64,000 nucleotides of DNA from Flavobacterium chryseum (lineage in GTDB: Bacteria > Bacteroidota > Bacteroidia > Flavobacteriales > Flavobacteriaceae). The translations under genes were made by a program, and so were the position numbers. The notes under the pieces are model-generated. The model was given only the letters and a program-made list of their open reading frames with translations, searched no databases and was not told where the DNA came from. The stretch lies in the NCBI RefSeq assembly GCF_004362015.1, contig NZ_SNWW01000001.1, forward strand, positions 186,001 through 250,000, written 5' to 3'. Positions 34,452-42,759 of this stretch are shown piece after piece (within the stretch, counting starts at the first letter, position 1; every line of letters starts with the position of its first letter).

Positions 34452-34982
34452 ATGTTAAATAAAAGAATTGAAAAGATTACAATTAATATCTTGGAAGAAT
34501 TTAACATCACAAAACTACCTATCCCCTTAGAAAAAATTATAGAAAAAAAAGGTTTAAGCATCCAATTTGATGACCTAGGAGAAGGAGTTTCTGGAGTCTT
34601 ATTAATTAATAAAGGAAATGGAGTTATCGGTGTAAATAGTTATGACCCTTTAGTACGTCAGCGATTTACTATTGCACATGAATACGGTCATTATGAACTT
34701 CATAGAAGCAATAAAGAACTTTTTATAGACAAAGGCTTTTCTGCTCTATATCGAAATAAAAATTCATCTACTGGAGAAATTACAATTGAGCAAGAAGCAA
34801 ATGCTTTTGCAGCAGCAATACTAATGCCTGAAAGTTTAATTATCAAAGAAATACGCAAAAATAAATTTGATCTTTCAAATGATGAAACAGTAAAAAATTT
34901 AGCAAATTTATTTAATGTAAGCTCAGCAGCAATGACTTACAGAATTGGTAACCTAAACTTGTTTTTTAAATATGGTTACTAA
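34452..34982 (+). CDS. ImmA/IrrE family metallo-endopeptidase (CapP-like)
   Basis: The 176-residue protein has the zinc motif HEYGH at 76-80 (RFTIAHEYGHYELH) and the third-ligand region EQEANAFAAAILMP, both diagnostic of the ImmA/IrrE (DUF955) family. The C-terminal LANLFNVSSAAMTYRIGNL is the usual winged part. These enzymes cleave their partner XRE repressor after a stress or DNA-damage signal. It starts 2 bases after the repressor gene and is followed by a strong bidirectional terminator. Confidence 0.93.
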   Translation: MLNKRIEKITINILEEFNITKLPIPLEKIIEKKGLSIQFDDLGEGVSGVLLINKGNGVIGVNSYDPLVRQRFTIAHEYGHYELHRSNKELFIDKGFSALYRNKNSSTGEITIEQEANAFAAAILMPESLIIKEIRKNKFDLSNDETVKNLANLFNVSSAAMTYRIGNLNLFFKYGY

Positions 34983-34992
34983 TATATTGTCC

Positions 34993-35034
34993 AAAAAAAG
35001 AGCATCTCAAATAAATTGAGACGCTCTTTTTTTT
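34993..35034. terminator. Bidirectional terminator after the ImmA gene
   Basis: Stem AAAAAGAGC(A)TCTCAA / TTGAGA(C)GCTCTTTTT has a 5-base loop, an A-run on the left and a T-run on the right. It serves both the ImmA operon and the convergent C1 peptidase gene. Confidence 0.88.
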
Positions 35035-35047
35035 AAACTTAGAATCC

Positions 35048-36229
35048 TTAAACCCCCAACTTCTTAGCAATCTCAACAGGAATTCCACCTTTATTCACCA
35101 TTAAAGCAGTCGTTTTATATTTCACAAAATTCTTAGTTACAAACAAGAAACCTTTGTAGTCGTTTGTTTCTCCCCATGAATTTTTTACGATGTAATATTC
35201 TCTTCCGGTTTGGTCTTTGGCTAAACCAATAATATGCATTCCGTGGTCGTCTGTAGTGGTGTAATTGTCAAACGCAGCCTGACGCATTTCAGGAGTAATT
35301 TCAGGTTCCGGTTTTGGTCCGTTAAACATGTCTGCTTTTTCTTCAGCCGTCATGTCGTCGAATTTTTTTGTCGGAACGTAAGCCACACCGTTTTTCCAGC
35401 TAAAGCTTTTCTCGCTTACGTCTGTTGCCCACGCTACTGTGTATCCTTTTTTCAAAGCATTGTCAATAACATCCGTCATGTCGTTTACTTTTACGTTGTA
35501 AACCTGATCAAACGACCAGTTGTCCGGTACCATCATCGTTGTTTTTTGGTAATAGGGCGCAGTTGTAAACGATGACATTTCGATATAATCGTCAGGATTA
35601 ATTCCTACTACTTCTTTTGCAAACGATTGTGGCGTATAATTTTTTCCTTTGTAAGTAAAGTTTTCCGGCACTTTTCCTAAATACGAATCGATAACGGCAG
35701 TATACGCCTTTTGCCAGTTTGGTGTTAACTCTCCATTTGGGTTTTTCACTACAGCTGCTAAAACACCTTCGATAAGCGCAGCCATTTCTCCAAATTTATT
35801 TTTATCTGTTCCGTAGTTTAATCCTGTGTAAACTTCTCTCGGAACCGCTCCGTATTTTTTATACATATTCGTTACGTCATGCAGCGCGCCTCCCTCACCT
35901 AAAGTAACTGCACCATGCATACGCACGTAATTAATTCCTTTTTCTACATAAACGTTTCTGGCAGAGTAAATTTGAGACAATTCTACAGGCTGTTTTCCTA
36001 AACGAATCATTTCTGACTCTAAAAATGAGTTTGTAGCATAACTCCAGCATGTTCCCGAAGAACCTTGTGTTTTTACCGAAGTGGTTCCAAGGTTAATTTG
36101 TTCTGTGAATTTAAAGTTCTCTTTACTTTTATCACTTGCATTCAGTTTTAGCGAATTCACTAAAATGTCCTGTGCGAAACAGCCGCTGACACCCAACAAA
36201 AAAGCAGATGCAACGAAAACTGATTTCAT
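35048..36229 (-). CDS. C1 family cysteine peptidase (bleomycin hydrolase / aminopeptidase C-like), secreted
   Basis: The start is taken at the ATG giving MKSVFVASAFLLGVSGCFAQ (signal peptide); ATGs 15 and 21 bases upstream are possible. The protein is 393 residues. The papain-fold catalytic residues are Cys in GTCWSYATNSFLESE, His in DDHGMHIIGLAKD and Asn in VKNSWGETNDYKGF. The size and the VNDMTDVIDNALKKGYTVAWATDVSEKSF-like segment point to the PepC/BlmH family, here exported to the periplasm or beyond. It is a single gene. Confidence 0.92.
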   Translation of the reverse strand: MKSVFVASAFLLGVSGCFAQDILVNSLKLNASDKSKENFKFTEQINLGTTSVKTQGSSGTCWSYATNSFLESEMIRLGKQPVELSQIYSARNVYVEKGINYVRMHGAVTLGEGGALHDVTNMYKKYGAVPREVYTGLNYGTDKNKFGEMAALIEGVLAAVVKNPNGELTPNWQKAYTAVIDSYLGKVPENFTYKGKNYTPQSFAKEVVGINPDDYIEMSSFTTAPYYQKTTMMVPDNWSFDQVYNVKVNDMTDVIDNALKKGYTVAWATDVSEKSFSWKNGVAYVPTKKFDDMTAEEKADMFNGPKPEPEITPEMRQAAFDNYTTTDDHGMHIIGLAKDQTGREYYIVKNSWGETNDYKGFLFVTKNFVKYKTTALMVNKGGIPVEIAKKLGV

Positions 36230-36487
36230 CGTAATTTTATACATAATCAATGATTTAAATAGTTACTAATTAGTAGCCTTCATTTATTTTTGTTACAAAT
36301 CAATTAAATAATAAATAAAAAAACTAACTCTTTGCCGTTAATAACTACATAATGTTTTTATTAATCTATAAAACCTTACAAACTATGCAATACTTTATTA
36401 GTATTTGTAACGAAAATTCAATCCTGATCATTGTTTGCCAAATTAGTAGTATTTTGGTTGTCTAAATGCCATGCAACAAAAGGGATA

Positions 36488-37285
36488 ATGTTCGAACTTC
36501 AAAAAGAGAAATACTTAGGCAATACCAAAAACAGCTTTAACAATACGCAGGGAATTGCTGTTGTCGAAACGGAGTATCACGATAAGGTTTACGAGGGCTG
36601 GCATTCGCACAATAATGCGCACATTACGCTTTTTTTGAGAGGCGGAACTTCTGAGAAACGAAAAAACTTCAGCGAAGTTGTGGGTCCGGGTTCGTTACTG
36701 TTTTATCATAGCGATGAATTGCATCTCAATCACGACACGCTTTTTCCTTCTAAAAATATCAATATCGAGATCGAAGAAAACTTACTGAAAGAACTTCAGA
36801 TTAGCGAAGCGATCATCGAAAAATCGATTCAGAATACAACGCTTACCAAATTTTTAATTCTGAAGATTTTTAAAGAAAGTCTGGTTGCCGATGCTTTTTC
36901 CGGCGACACGATTAATATGTTGTTTGCACAATTATCGAATACGAATGCACATTTAGAACGGTTCGAAAAAAGTCCGTTTTGGGTAAAGAGTTTAAACGAA
37001 TTACTGAACGATTGCTGGAATGAAAATCCGAATTTGAAGGATCTGGCGCAGGTTTTAAATTTAAATCCGATTACGATATCGAAACATTTTCCGAAATATT
37101 TTGGCTGTACTTTAGGGGAATACATGCGCCGAATCAAAATAAACCGTTCGCTTTCGCTGATAGAATCCAACCAAAGTAATCTGACTGAAATTGGTTTTCA
37201 ATGTGGTTTTGCAGATCAGAGTCATTTCATCAGAACTTTTAAAAACCAAACGGGATTTTTACCCAAACAATTTCAGAAACTTTAG
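36488..37285 (+). CDS. AraC family transcriptional regulator
   Basis: The start is taken at ATG 36488 (MFELQKEKYLG); a TTG 57 bases upstream is not supported. The 265-residue protein has an N-terminal cupin-like sensor (YEGWHSHNNAHITLFLRGG, VVGPGSLLFYHSDELHLNHD) and a C-terminal double helix-turn-helix. The second HTH is seen in LTEIGFQCGFADQSHFIRTFKNQTGFLPKQF (quoted in parts: IGFQCGFADQSHFIRTFK). Its likely target is the CPBP protease gene 78 bases downstream, or genes elsewhere. Confidence 0.92.
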   Translation: MFELQKEKYLGNTKNSFNNTQGIAVVETEYHDKVYEGWHSHNNAHITLFLRGGTSEKRKNFSEVVGPGSLLFYHSDELHLNHDTLFPSKNINIEIEENLLKELQISEAIIEKSIQNTTLTKFLILKIFKESLVADAFSGDTINMLFAQLSNTNAHLERFEKSPFWVKSLNELLNDCWNENPNLKDLAQVLNLNPITISKHFPKYFGCTLGEYMRRIKINRSLSLIESNQSNLTEIGFQCGFADQSHFIRTFKNQTGFLPKQFQKL

Positions 37286-37327
37286 CGGAAGGCAAATTTC
37301 ATTCTATTTTTTGGTTTTTCAGCAACA

Positions 37328-37335
37328 TACATTTG
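37328..37335 (+). promoter_or_regulatory. -7 promoter element of the CPBP protease gene
   Basis: TACATTTG fits TAnnTTTG, 28 bases upstream of the ATG at 37364. Confidence 0.45.
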
Positions 37336-37363
37336 TTTTAAATTAAATCTTAAACCAAATCAA

Positions 37364-38257
37364 ATGGAAGCGCTGACTACAAAACAAAAAATATTCGATT
37401 TTCCTGTAACCAAAATCATTCTTGCCTTAATTGCTTTTATGGCTTTTGTCGTTATCGGACAGCAAATTGTCGCTAAAGTATTGGCATTAACTACTCTCGA
37501 CAGAGATTACAGAAATCTTATTAAAGGAATTATTGTTTCGGCTTTAGCCGTTATAAGTTATATTTTGTTCTTTAAATATTATGAAAAAAGAGCCGTAACC
37601 GAGATCTCTGCCAAAAGGCTTGCCCAAAATTTAATCTTCGGTACTTTAATTGGTGTTGTGTTGCAATCGCTGACGGTTTTGGTGATTTATTTAAATGGAA
37701 GTTTTAGCATTGTTGATGTAAATCCGGTTTCGTTTATTTTAATCCCGCTTACCATTGCTTTTACAGTTGCCATTATCGAAGAGATTTTAGTACGTGGAAT
37801 TTTCTTTAGAATTATCGAAGAAAAATTGGGAAGTTATATCGCATTGCTTATTTCAGGAATTATATTTGGCGCGTTGCATTTGGCGAATCCAAACAGTACT
37901 TTACTTTCCGGATTGTGTATTACCATTGCAGGTTTTTTATTGGGTGCTGCTTTTATTTACAGCCGAAATTTGTGGTTTCCGATCGCAATACATTTTGCGT
38001 GGAATTTTATGCAGTCTGGAATTTTTGGTGCGATCACTTCCGGAAATGAAAAAACAGCGAGTTTATTGGCATCTAAAATACAAGGCCCAACATTAATCAC
38101 GGGAGGCGAATTTGGTCCCGAAGGTTCTGTTCAGGCGACATTATTTTGTCTTATTGCTGCCGTTATATTATTGACTTTGAGTAAAAAAGAAAATAAAATC
38201 ATTAAACCCTATTGGAAGAATAAAAAAGAAGTTTTAGCCACGAATTACAGTAATTAA
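37364..38257 (+). CDS. CPBP family intramembrane glutamic endopeptidase
   Basis: The 297-residue protein has about eight membrane segments. The ABI/CPBP motifs are present in order: EEILVRGIFFR (EExxxR, about 138-148), FGALHLANPN (second motif with His) and FPIAIHFAWNFMQSG (third motif with His and Asn). These are the residues of the Rce1-like glutamate protease site. The family includes prenyl-protein proteases and bacteriocin-immunity proteins; the target here is unknown. Codon and base composition do not differ visibly from neighbours. Confidence 0.92.
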   Translation: MEALTTKQKIFDFPVTKIILALIAFMAFVVIGQQIVAKVLALTTLDRDYRNLIKGIIVSALAVISYILFFKYYEKRAVTEISAKRLAQNLIFGTLIGVVLQSLTVLVIYLNGSFSIVDVNPVSFILIPLTIAFTVAIIEEILVRGIFFRIIEEKLGSYIALLISGIIFGALHLANPNSTLLSGLCITIAGFLLGAAFIYSRNLWFPIAIHFAWNFMQSGIFGAITSGNEKTASLLASKIQGPTLITGGEFGPEGSVQATLFCLIAAVILLTLSKKENKIIKPYWKNKKEVLATNYSN

Positions 38258-38270
38258 CATAAATCAGCTC

Positions 38271-38306
38271 AAATTCCCGATAGTAATTATCGGGAATTTT
38301 TAATTT
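38271..38306. terminator. Terminator after the CPBP gene
   Basis: Stem AAATTCCCGATA / TATCGGGAATTT with a 5-base loop and a following T-rich tail lies between convergent genes. Confidence 0.85.
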
Positions 38307-38332
38307 TTAATTCATAATTTTTAATTGAAATT

Positions 38333-39523
38333 CTACCTCATCCAATTACTTCCAAATACGATATAATACGCCCAGTCTTCGGGGCCTTTTGCAATATCTA
38401 CGCCCATTCTGAGTTTGAATTTTCGGGCTAATAAATACCTGAAACCGGTTCCGTAACTGTAAACTACGGGTTTTGCAAAAGCTTTGTCCCAATCGTTAAA
38501 CGCACTTGCGACACCGCCATAGCCCATAAGGCTCCATCTTCGGTACACATCCCATCGTAATTCGGCTTCGGTTACTATACTTGTTTTTCCCTGATAACGT
38601 CCCGCAGCTACTCCTCTTAAATTAATTCCGGGCAAAAGATAAAAAGGCGGACTCCCAAACGCCTGCTCTCCTTCTACCCTAAGTCCGCCAATTAATTTTT
38701 TAGTTATAGGATGATAACCTATTGCAGATAAATTAACGCGCCAGGCATCATAATCGCTTCCTATTGCATTATCTGACCAGAAAAAATCTGACTGAAGCCG
38801 TATTCCTTTATCTGGAGTAAATATATTATCGCGACCGTCAAACTGAATCGCTCCACCCAATTCGCTAATCGTACTTTTAATATCTTTTGGCTGTACAAAA
38901 GGCGGCGGAAGATCCAGATCAGGCAAGTTTATTTTAGAATTTAAAAAAAGATATTGCGGCCCGGCGCTCCATTTTGCATTTCGAAATTGTTTTAGCCATT
39001 GGGTATAAAAAGCTGTAGATTTAAAATTGAGTTTAAATTCCTGATCATTGCCACTTGGCAAATTATTATTGTAAAAGGATAAATTCATATCGCCATAACC
39101 GGCCATAACGCGATATAATATTTTTGGTTTGATCAGACTTCCGGAACGGAATGCGCCAACAAACAAGCTTTTGTTTTCGGTATACATTCCAATTGCACCC
39201 GTAATATCCGGGTTTATAAATCTCTTTTTTCCGTTTTCGTCAATAACCGGTTCGTGTTTTTTGAGAAAAACGGGAACGATTGCACCACCAATTCCGCCAA
39301 GCGCCGGTTCTGTAATGATCGTGGGCACTACAATAAAACCGTGTGCATAAATGATATAATCGCTTAAATCGAAAGCGCCATCCAGAGAATCTTTAGTTGA
39401 AATATGATTAGGTTTTTGCCCAAGTATATTTTGAAATGAAAAAATGCACAATATAAAAATGAAAACCATTCTCTGAATAAATTTTCTGTTTTTTACGATA
39501 GAATCTGAAGGTGTATTTCTCAT
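38333..39523 (-). CDS. BamA/TamA family outer-membrane protein (Omp85 barrel)
   Basis: The 396-residue protein has a signal segment (about 16-36). The C-terminal half matches the Omp85 surface-antigen barrel: GGAIQFDGRDNIFTPDKG (about 235-252), then GLRVEGEQAFGSPPFYLLPG with LRGVAAGRYQGK (the VRGF/LRGY motif of strand 16 loop 6), and a terminal barrel strand YIVFGSNWMR. POTRA domains are absent, so it is a patatin-free, POTRA-less single barrel often called BamA/TamA-like. It may export or insert small proteins or lipids; function is not known. Confidence 0.87.
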   Translation of the reverse strand: MRNTPSDSIVKNRKFIQRMVFIFILCIFSFQNILGQKPNHISTKDSLDGAFDLSDYIIYAHGFIVVPTIITEPALGGIGGAIVPVFLKKHEPVIDENGKKRFINPDITGAIGMYTENKSLFVGAFRSGSLIKPKILYRVMAGYGDMNLSFYNNNLPSGNDQEFKLNFKSTAFYTQWLKQFRNAKWSAGPQYLFLNSKINLPDLDLPPPFVQPKDIKSTISELGGAIQFDGRDNIFTPDKGIRLQSDFFWSDNAIGSDYDAWRVNLSAIGYHPITKKLIGGLRVEGEQAFGSPPFYLLPGINLRGVAAGRYQGKTSIVTEAELRWDVYRRWSLMGYGGVASAFNDWDKAFAKPVVYSYGTGFRYLLARKFKLRMGVDIAKGPEDWAYYIVFGSNWMR

Positions 39524-39588
39524 TTAAACTAATTTAAGATTTATCTTATTCAGTAAAAAAAGTCAACTTTGAATTCGATTTTCAAAAG

Positions 39589-40566
39589 TTATTCTTTTAT
39601 TTCTCTCGCAAGGCTAAAAACGTGTGCCAGTGTAAGGAAGAAGGTATTTCCCTGAAAACGGTTTACGGCTTCAAATTCAGAAACCCAGCGCAATCCTGCA
39701 GAAGTTTTAGAACCTATATGAAAGTAATTTACCTCAGCACCTACTCCGGCGATTCTGTCTTTTTTGGGTTCAAGTACCAAATTACCAACCGGAATTTTAT
39801 CATTTGATATTTTACCCTGCAGATAATAAATTACTCCTGCATTCAGTATTCCTTTTGGTGCTGTTTTCTCTCCATTCATCACATAAAAAGTTTTTCCCAA
39901 ACCTCCTTCGACACTCAAAATATCTCCGGTTTTTATATCTGTATCTTTCTTTTTGCTATTGATTTCGTATGCTGCCAAAAACGAAAAATGAGTTGTTTTT
40001 TTATCATTAAAAAACAAAGTTGTTCCTGCTGAAAATTCATTCATAAACATTCCTAAACCTGCATTGTCTGATGCTCCGGCAGTGAATCTTCCGGTTGGCA
40101 GGTATAAGGTGTAACTAAAAAGAAAATCGGCTCTTTTGTTGTGCCAGCCCAATTGAACCGGCTGTAAAAAAACATCGGTAAAAGCCAGTGAATTTTTAGT
40201 ATCAACGCTGTTTCCCTGAATGGTATTTGAGGCAAAAGCCAATAAAAGTGTTGCTCCGTAATTGGCACCCAAAATTTTAAAATCGCTTACATAATTCGCG
40301 CCAACGCCAGTAATAAACATGCTGATATCCGGATTTGCAATAGATTTATCTCCGTTGCCATCGCGCAAAGAACAAGCATCATAAAGATAACCCGGCACAT
40401 AGACGCTCAGAGTATTGGCAGGTGCCTGTGTTCCGGACTGCAATCCCAGACCTCCCAAAATATGACCGCCTTTTAGTTGGGCATGACTAAAAAAAGAAAC
40501 TGAAAATAACAAAAGTGTTAGTAGTGCTCTTATTCTATTTTCTGGTATTATACATTTCGTTTTCAT
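39589..40566 (-). CDS. SphA / meta-pathway phenol degradation-like outer-membrane transporter
   Basis: The 325-residue protein has a signal peptide (ending SFFSHAQ, about 30). The GGHILGGLGLQSGTQAPANTL start and YTLYLPTGRFTAGASDN motif are those of the SphA/Phenol_MetA_deg barrel family, which are thought to be outer-membrane channels for hydrophobic or aromatic compounds. The terminal strand is NTFFLTLAHVF. It sits beside an AraC-type regulator 50 bases upstream on the same strand, and a second family member is encoded at 44182. The substrate is unknown. Confidence 0.85.
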   Translation of the reverse strand: MKTKCIIPENRIRALLTLLLFSVSFFSHAQLKGGHILGGLGLQSGTQAPANTLSVYVPGYLYDACSLRDGNGDKSIANPDISMFITGVGANYVSDFKILGANYGATLLLAFASNTIQGNSVDTKNSLAFTDVFLQPVQLGWHNKRADFLFSYTLYLPTGRFTAGASDNAGLGMFMNEFSAGTTLFFNDKKTTHFSFLAAYEINSKKKDTDIKTGDILSVEGGLGKTFYVMNGEKTAPKGILNAGVIYYLQGKISNDKIPVGNLVLEPKKDRIAGVGAEVNYFHIGSKTSAGLRWVSEFEAVNRFQGNTFFLTLAHVFSLAREIKE

Positions 40567-40615
40567 AATCCATTTTAAAAAATAGTGTCTGCAGATGCTT
40601 TAATTGCTGTTTATC

Positions 40616-41794
40616 TTAAACAAAAGCATTTGTTTCTTCTGAATTAATTTTGATCACTTTAAAATATTCCGAAGGTGATTTTCCGGTATGTTTTATAAAA
40701 GCTCTAAAACAGGTGGTTCGCGATTTAAATCCGGATCCCCAGGCCATGCCCTCCAGAGATAAATCTTTCCACTTAGGGTCGTTTATTTTTTCTTTAAAAT
40801 ATTCTATCCTTTTTAAGTTTACGTAATCCTGAAAATGAAGGCTGAATTCTGAATTTATTAAATTGGAAAGATGATGAACAGATATTCCTGTTTCTTCTGC
40901 TAAATCCCGAATCACAAAATCTTTTTTCAAAAACAGTTCTTTGGTAGTAAATACATCTTCGAGTCTTAGCAGGTATTCTTCTTTTTTGTCGAATATTATT
41001 TCTTTAACTGCAGGCAAATTAGTTTTGCTTTCGTTTGTTTTTAGCTCTGTTTCGTTGTCTGTTCTAATTTCTGATGAATCATCATTCAAGGCAAAATCAT
41101 AAAAAATTTGAGGTTTAAAATAAAGCCATGTTACCGTAAAAATTAATACGGAAGAAATTAAAATATAACAGGAGAAATCGATACTATTTCTGTTGCTGAT
41201 TAGAAAATGATGTACAAAAAGCGCTGAAAATAAAAACAATACTACCAGATTATAAATGCGCAACCAACCTAGAAGTTTCAATCGCTGCGTGTGATTTCCT
41301 TTGCATTTTTTTATATCATAATTTAATATCATTATGGTTTGGCAAAATGCATATAACAGCCAGCCTGTTAGGCTTAACATCGAAAATGGATTTTTTATGA
41401 CAGCAGATAAATAATCGAAAAATTGAAAATCAGTAAAATTACCGAGCCAGACTATTACTGTCAGACTAAAATAAATGACAAAGGGCACGAAATGCAAATA
41501 ATCGTATTTTTTAGCTATTTTCTCTTCTGACAAAACATTTCTAACGTATAGAAAAGCACTTGGAGCTACTAAAAAAATGAATGATTTTGTGATCATAAAT
41601 AAATCAGGAAAATCTTTTAAGGTATTTGCTGATAAATAAAAATTATAAATGCTTACCACTGCCAGACTAAATAAAAATAGCCCCAGAAAAAAACTTTTTG
41701 AATAGTTTTTTTTTGAAAAAAGAACCAAAAAAGATGTTGCAAAACCAACAAGTGTTGCAATAAAAAAGAAGAGTGAAAGTACTATATCGATCAT
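40616..41794 (-). CDS. AraC family regulator with N-terminal seven-transmembrane domain
   Basis: The 392-residue protein has about seven hydrophobic segments in residues 1-225, then an AraC-type DNA-binding domain: GISVHHLSNLINSEFSLHFQ and AWGSGFKSRTTCFRAFIK with HTGKSPSEYFK. Membrane-bound AraC regulators of this type are common in Bacteroidota and probably sense lipid, sterol or membrane-borne signals. It may control the SphA-like transporter gene downstream and the DUF2252-HAD-sulfatase cluster upstream, an inference from position. Confidence 0.9.
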   Translation of the reverse strand: MIDIVLSLFFFIATLVGFATSFLVLFSKKNYSKSFFLGLFLFSLAVVSIYNFYLSANTLKDFPDLFMITKSFIFLVAPSAFLYVRNVLSEEKIAKKYDYLHFVPFVIYFSLTVIVWLGNFTDFQFFDYLSAVIKNPFSMLSLTGWLLYAFCQTIMILNYDIKKCKGNHTQRLKLLGWLRIYNLVVLFLFSALFVHHFLISNRNSIDFSCYILISSVLIFTVTWLYFKPQIFYDFALNDDSSEIRTDNETELKTNESKTNLPAVKEIIFDKKEEYLLRLEDVFTTKELFLKKDFVIRDLAEETGISVHHLSNLINSEFSLHFQDYVNLKRIEYFKEKINDPKWKDLSLEGMAWGSGFKSRTTCFRAFIKHTGKSPSEYFKVIKINSEETNAFV

Positions 41795-41932
41795 GGTTTT
41801 TAAAGCTAGGTTATTTACTATATTTCTCTGCGAAAAGAAATAAATACCGAAATCGATGGGGATCTACAGGTCGTTAAAACTGCTATACTTATCCTGTTTT
41901 ACCAATAAGTATAGCATCTTGAACCAAAAATT

Positions 41933-42526
41933 TTAATTTATTTTTTTTCTGCACCGGGAGGAAATCCTGCCAATATTTTTTTGATAGCATTCGCTATAAA
42001 TTCTTCCGGATTGGTCTAGTTTATTATCAATTTGTGCATTCCCAATGCCTTGCCAAAGCAGCTTTTGCGTTTTTGTAGATACAATGTCAATTATTAAGGA
42101 GCCATCAACGTAATCGTAAGTGTTGAACGTTGTTGTCGCGCCGCCCATCATAGCTCCGCCACCCCAATATCCGTAAGGACGATACATACCGCCATATCCA
42201 TAAAAATTAGAATCGGCTGTTACAGATTGTTTGTTTTTTAAGATGGAAACGGCGTTTACTTTCAAATCAGGATTTGTAGTTGATTCTGTAAAGCCTTTAG
42301 CAAGCATTTCAGCACGAATTGCATTTGTAACACGGTCAATATTTAATTGATTTACCTGGCCTTGCTGTGCTTTTAAATCATAAACAGCAAATGTTTTAAA
42401 CTGGCTGAAACTGGCAGAATGGTCATAATCTGTTGTAACATTTACAGTTGGGGAACAGCTGTAAATAAATCCCAATAAAAATACCATCATTGAGACTGCT
42501 CGAAGGTTTTTGCTTGTAATATTCAT
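41933..42526 (-). CDS. DUF4136 domain-containing lipoprotein with C-terminal frameshift
   Basis: The 197-residue reading frame has a lipoprotein signal (MVFLLGFIYSCSPTVNVTTD; lipid Cys at about 24). DUF4136 features are YDHSASFSQFKTFAVYD and SLIIDIVSTKTQKLLWQGIGNA. The last residues, SGRIYSECYQKNIGRISSR, do not fit the family. In the next frame the DNA encodes PEEFIANAIKKILAGFPPG then AEKK and a stop at 41938-41940, the normal DUF4136 ending. An indel near 42009-42012 caused this. The protein may be slightly altered or the base call wrong. Confidence 0.85.
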   Translation of the reverse strand: MNITSKNLRAVSMMVFLLGFIYSCSPTVNVTTDYDHSASFSQFKTFAVYDLKAQQGQVNQLNIDRVTNAIRAEMLAKGFTESTTNPDLKVNAVSILKNKQSVTADSNFYGYGGMYRPYGYWGGGAMMGGATTTFNTYDYVDGSLIIDIVSTKTQKLLWQGIGNAQIDNKLDQSGRIYSECYQKNIGRISSRCRKKIN

Positions 42527-42759
42527 TTTGTAACATTTAAATTAATGATTAAATTTTTTCTTTAAATTTTTAAAAATCATGCTTAAATCCTGAATGAACG
42601 AAAAAATTGACATAAAATTTGCTAAGTATCTACAAAACAAATTATTACACATCACTCAAAGATAATTTATTTTATTTAATTATTTTATAGAAGTGTAAAT
42701 TTCTTACATATAAAATTGAAAATATTTTATTTATCTTACCTAATATTGTTGTTTTGGAT

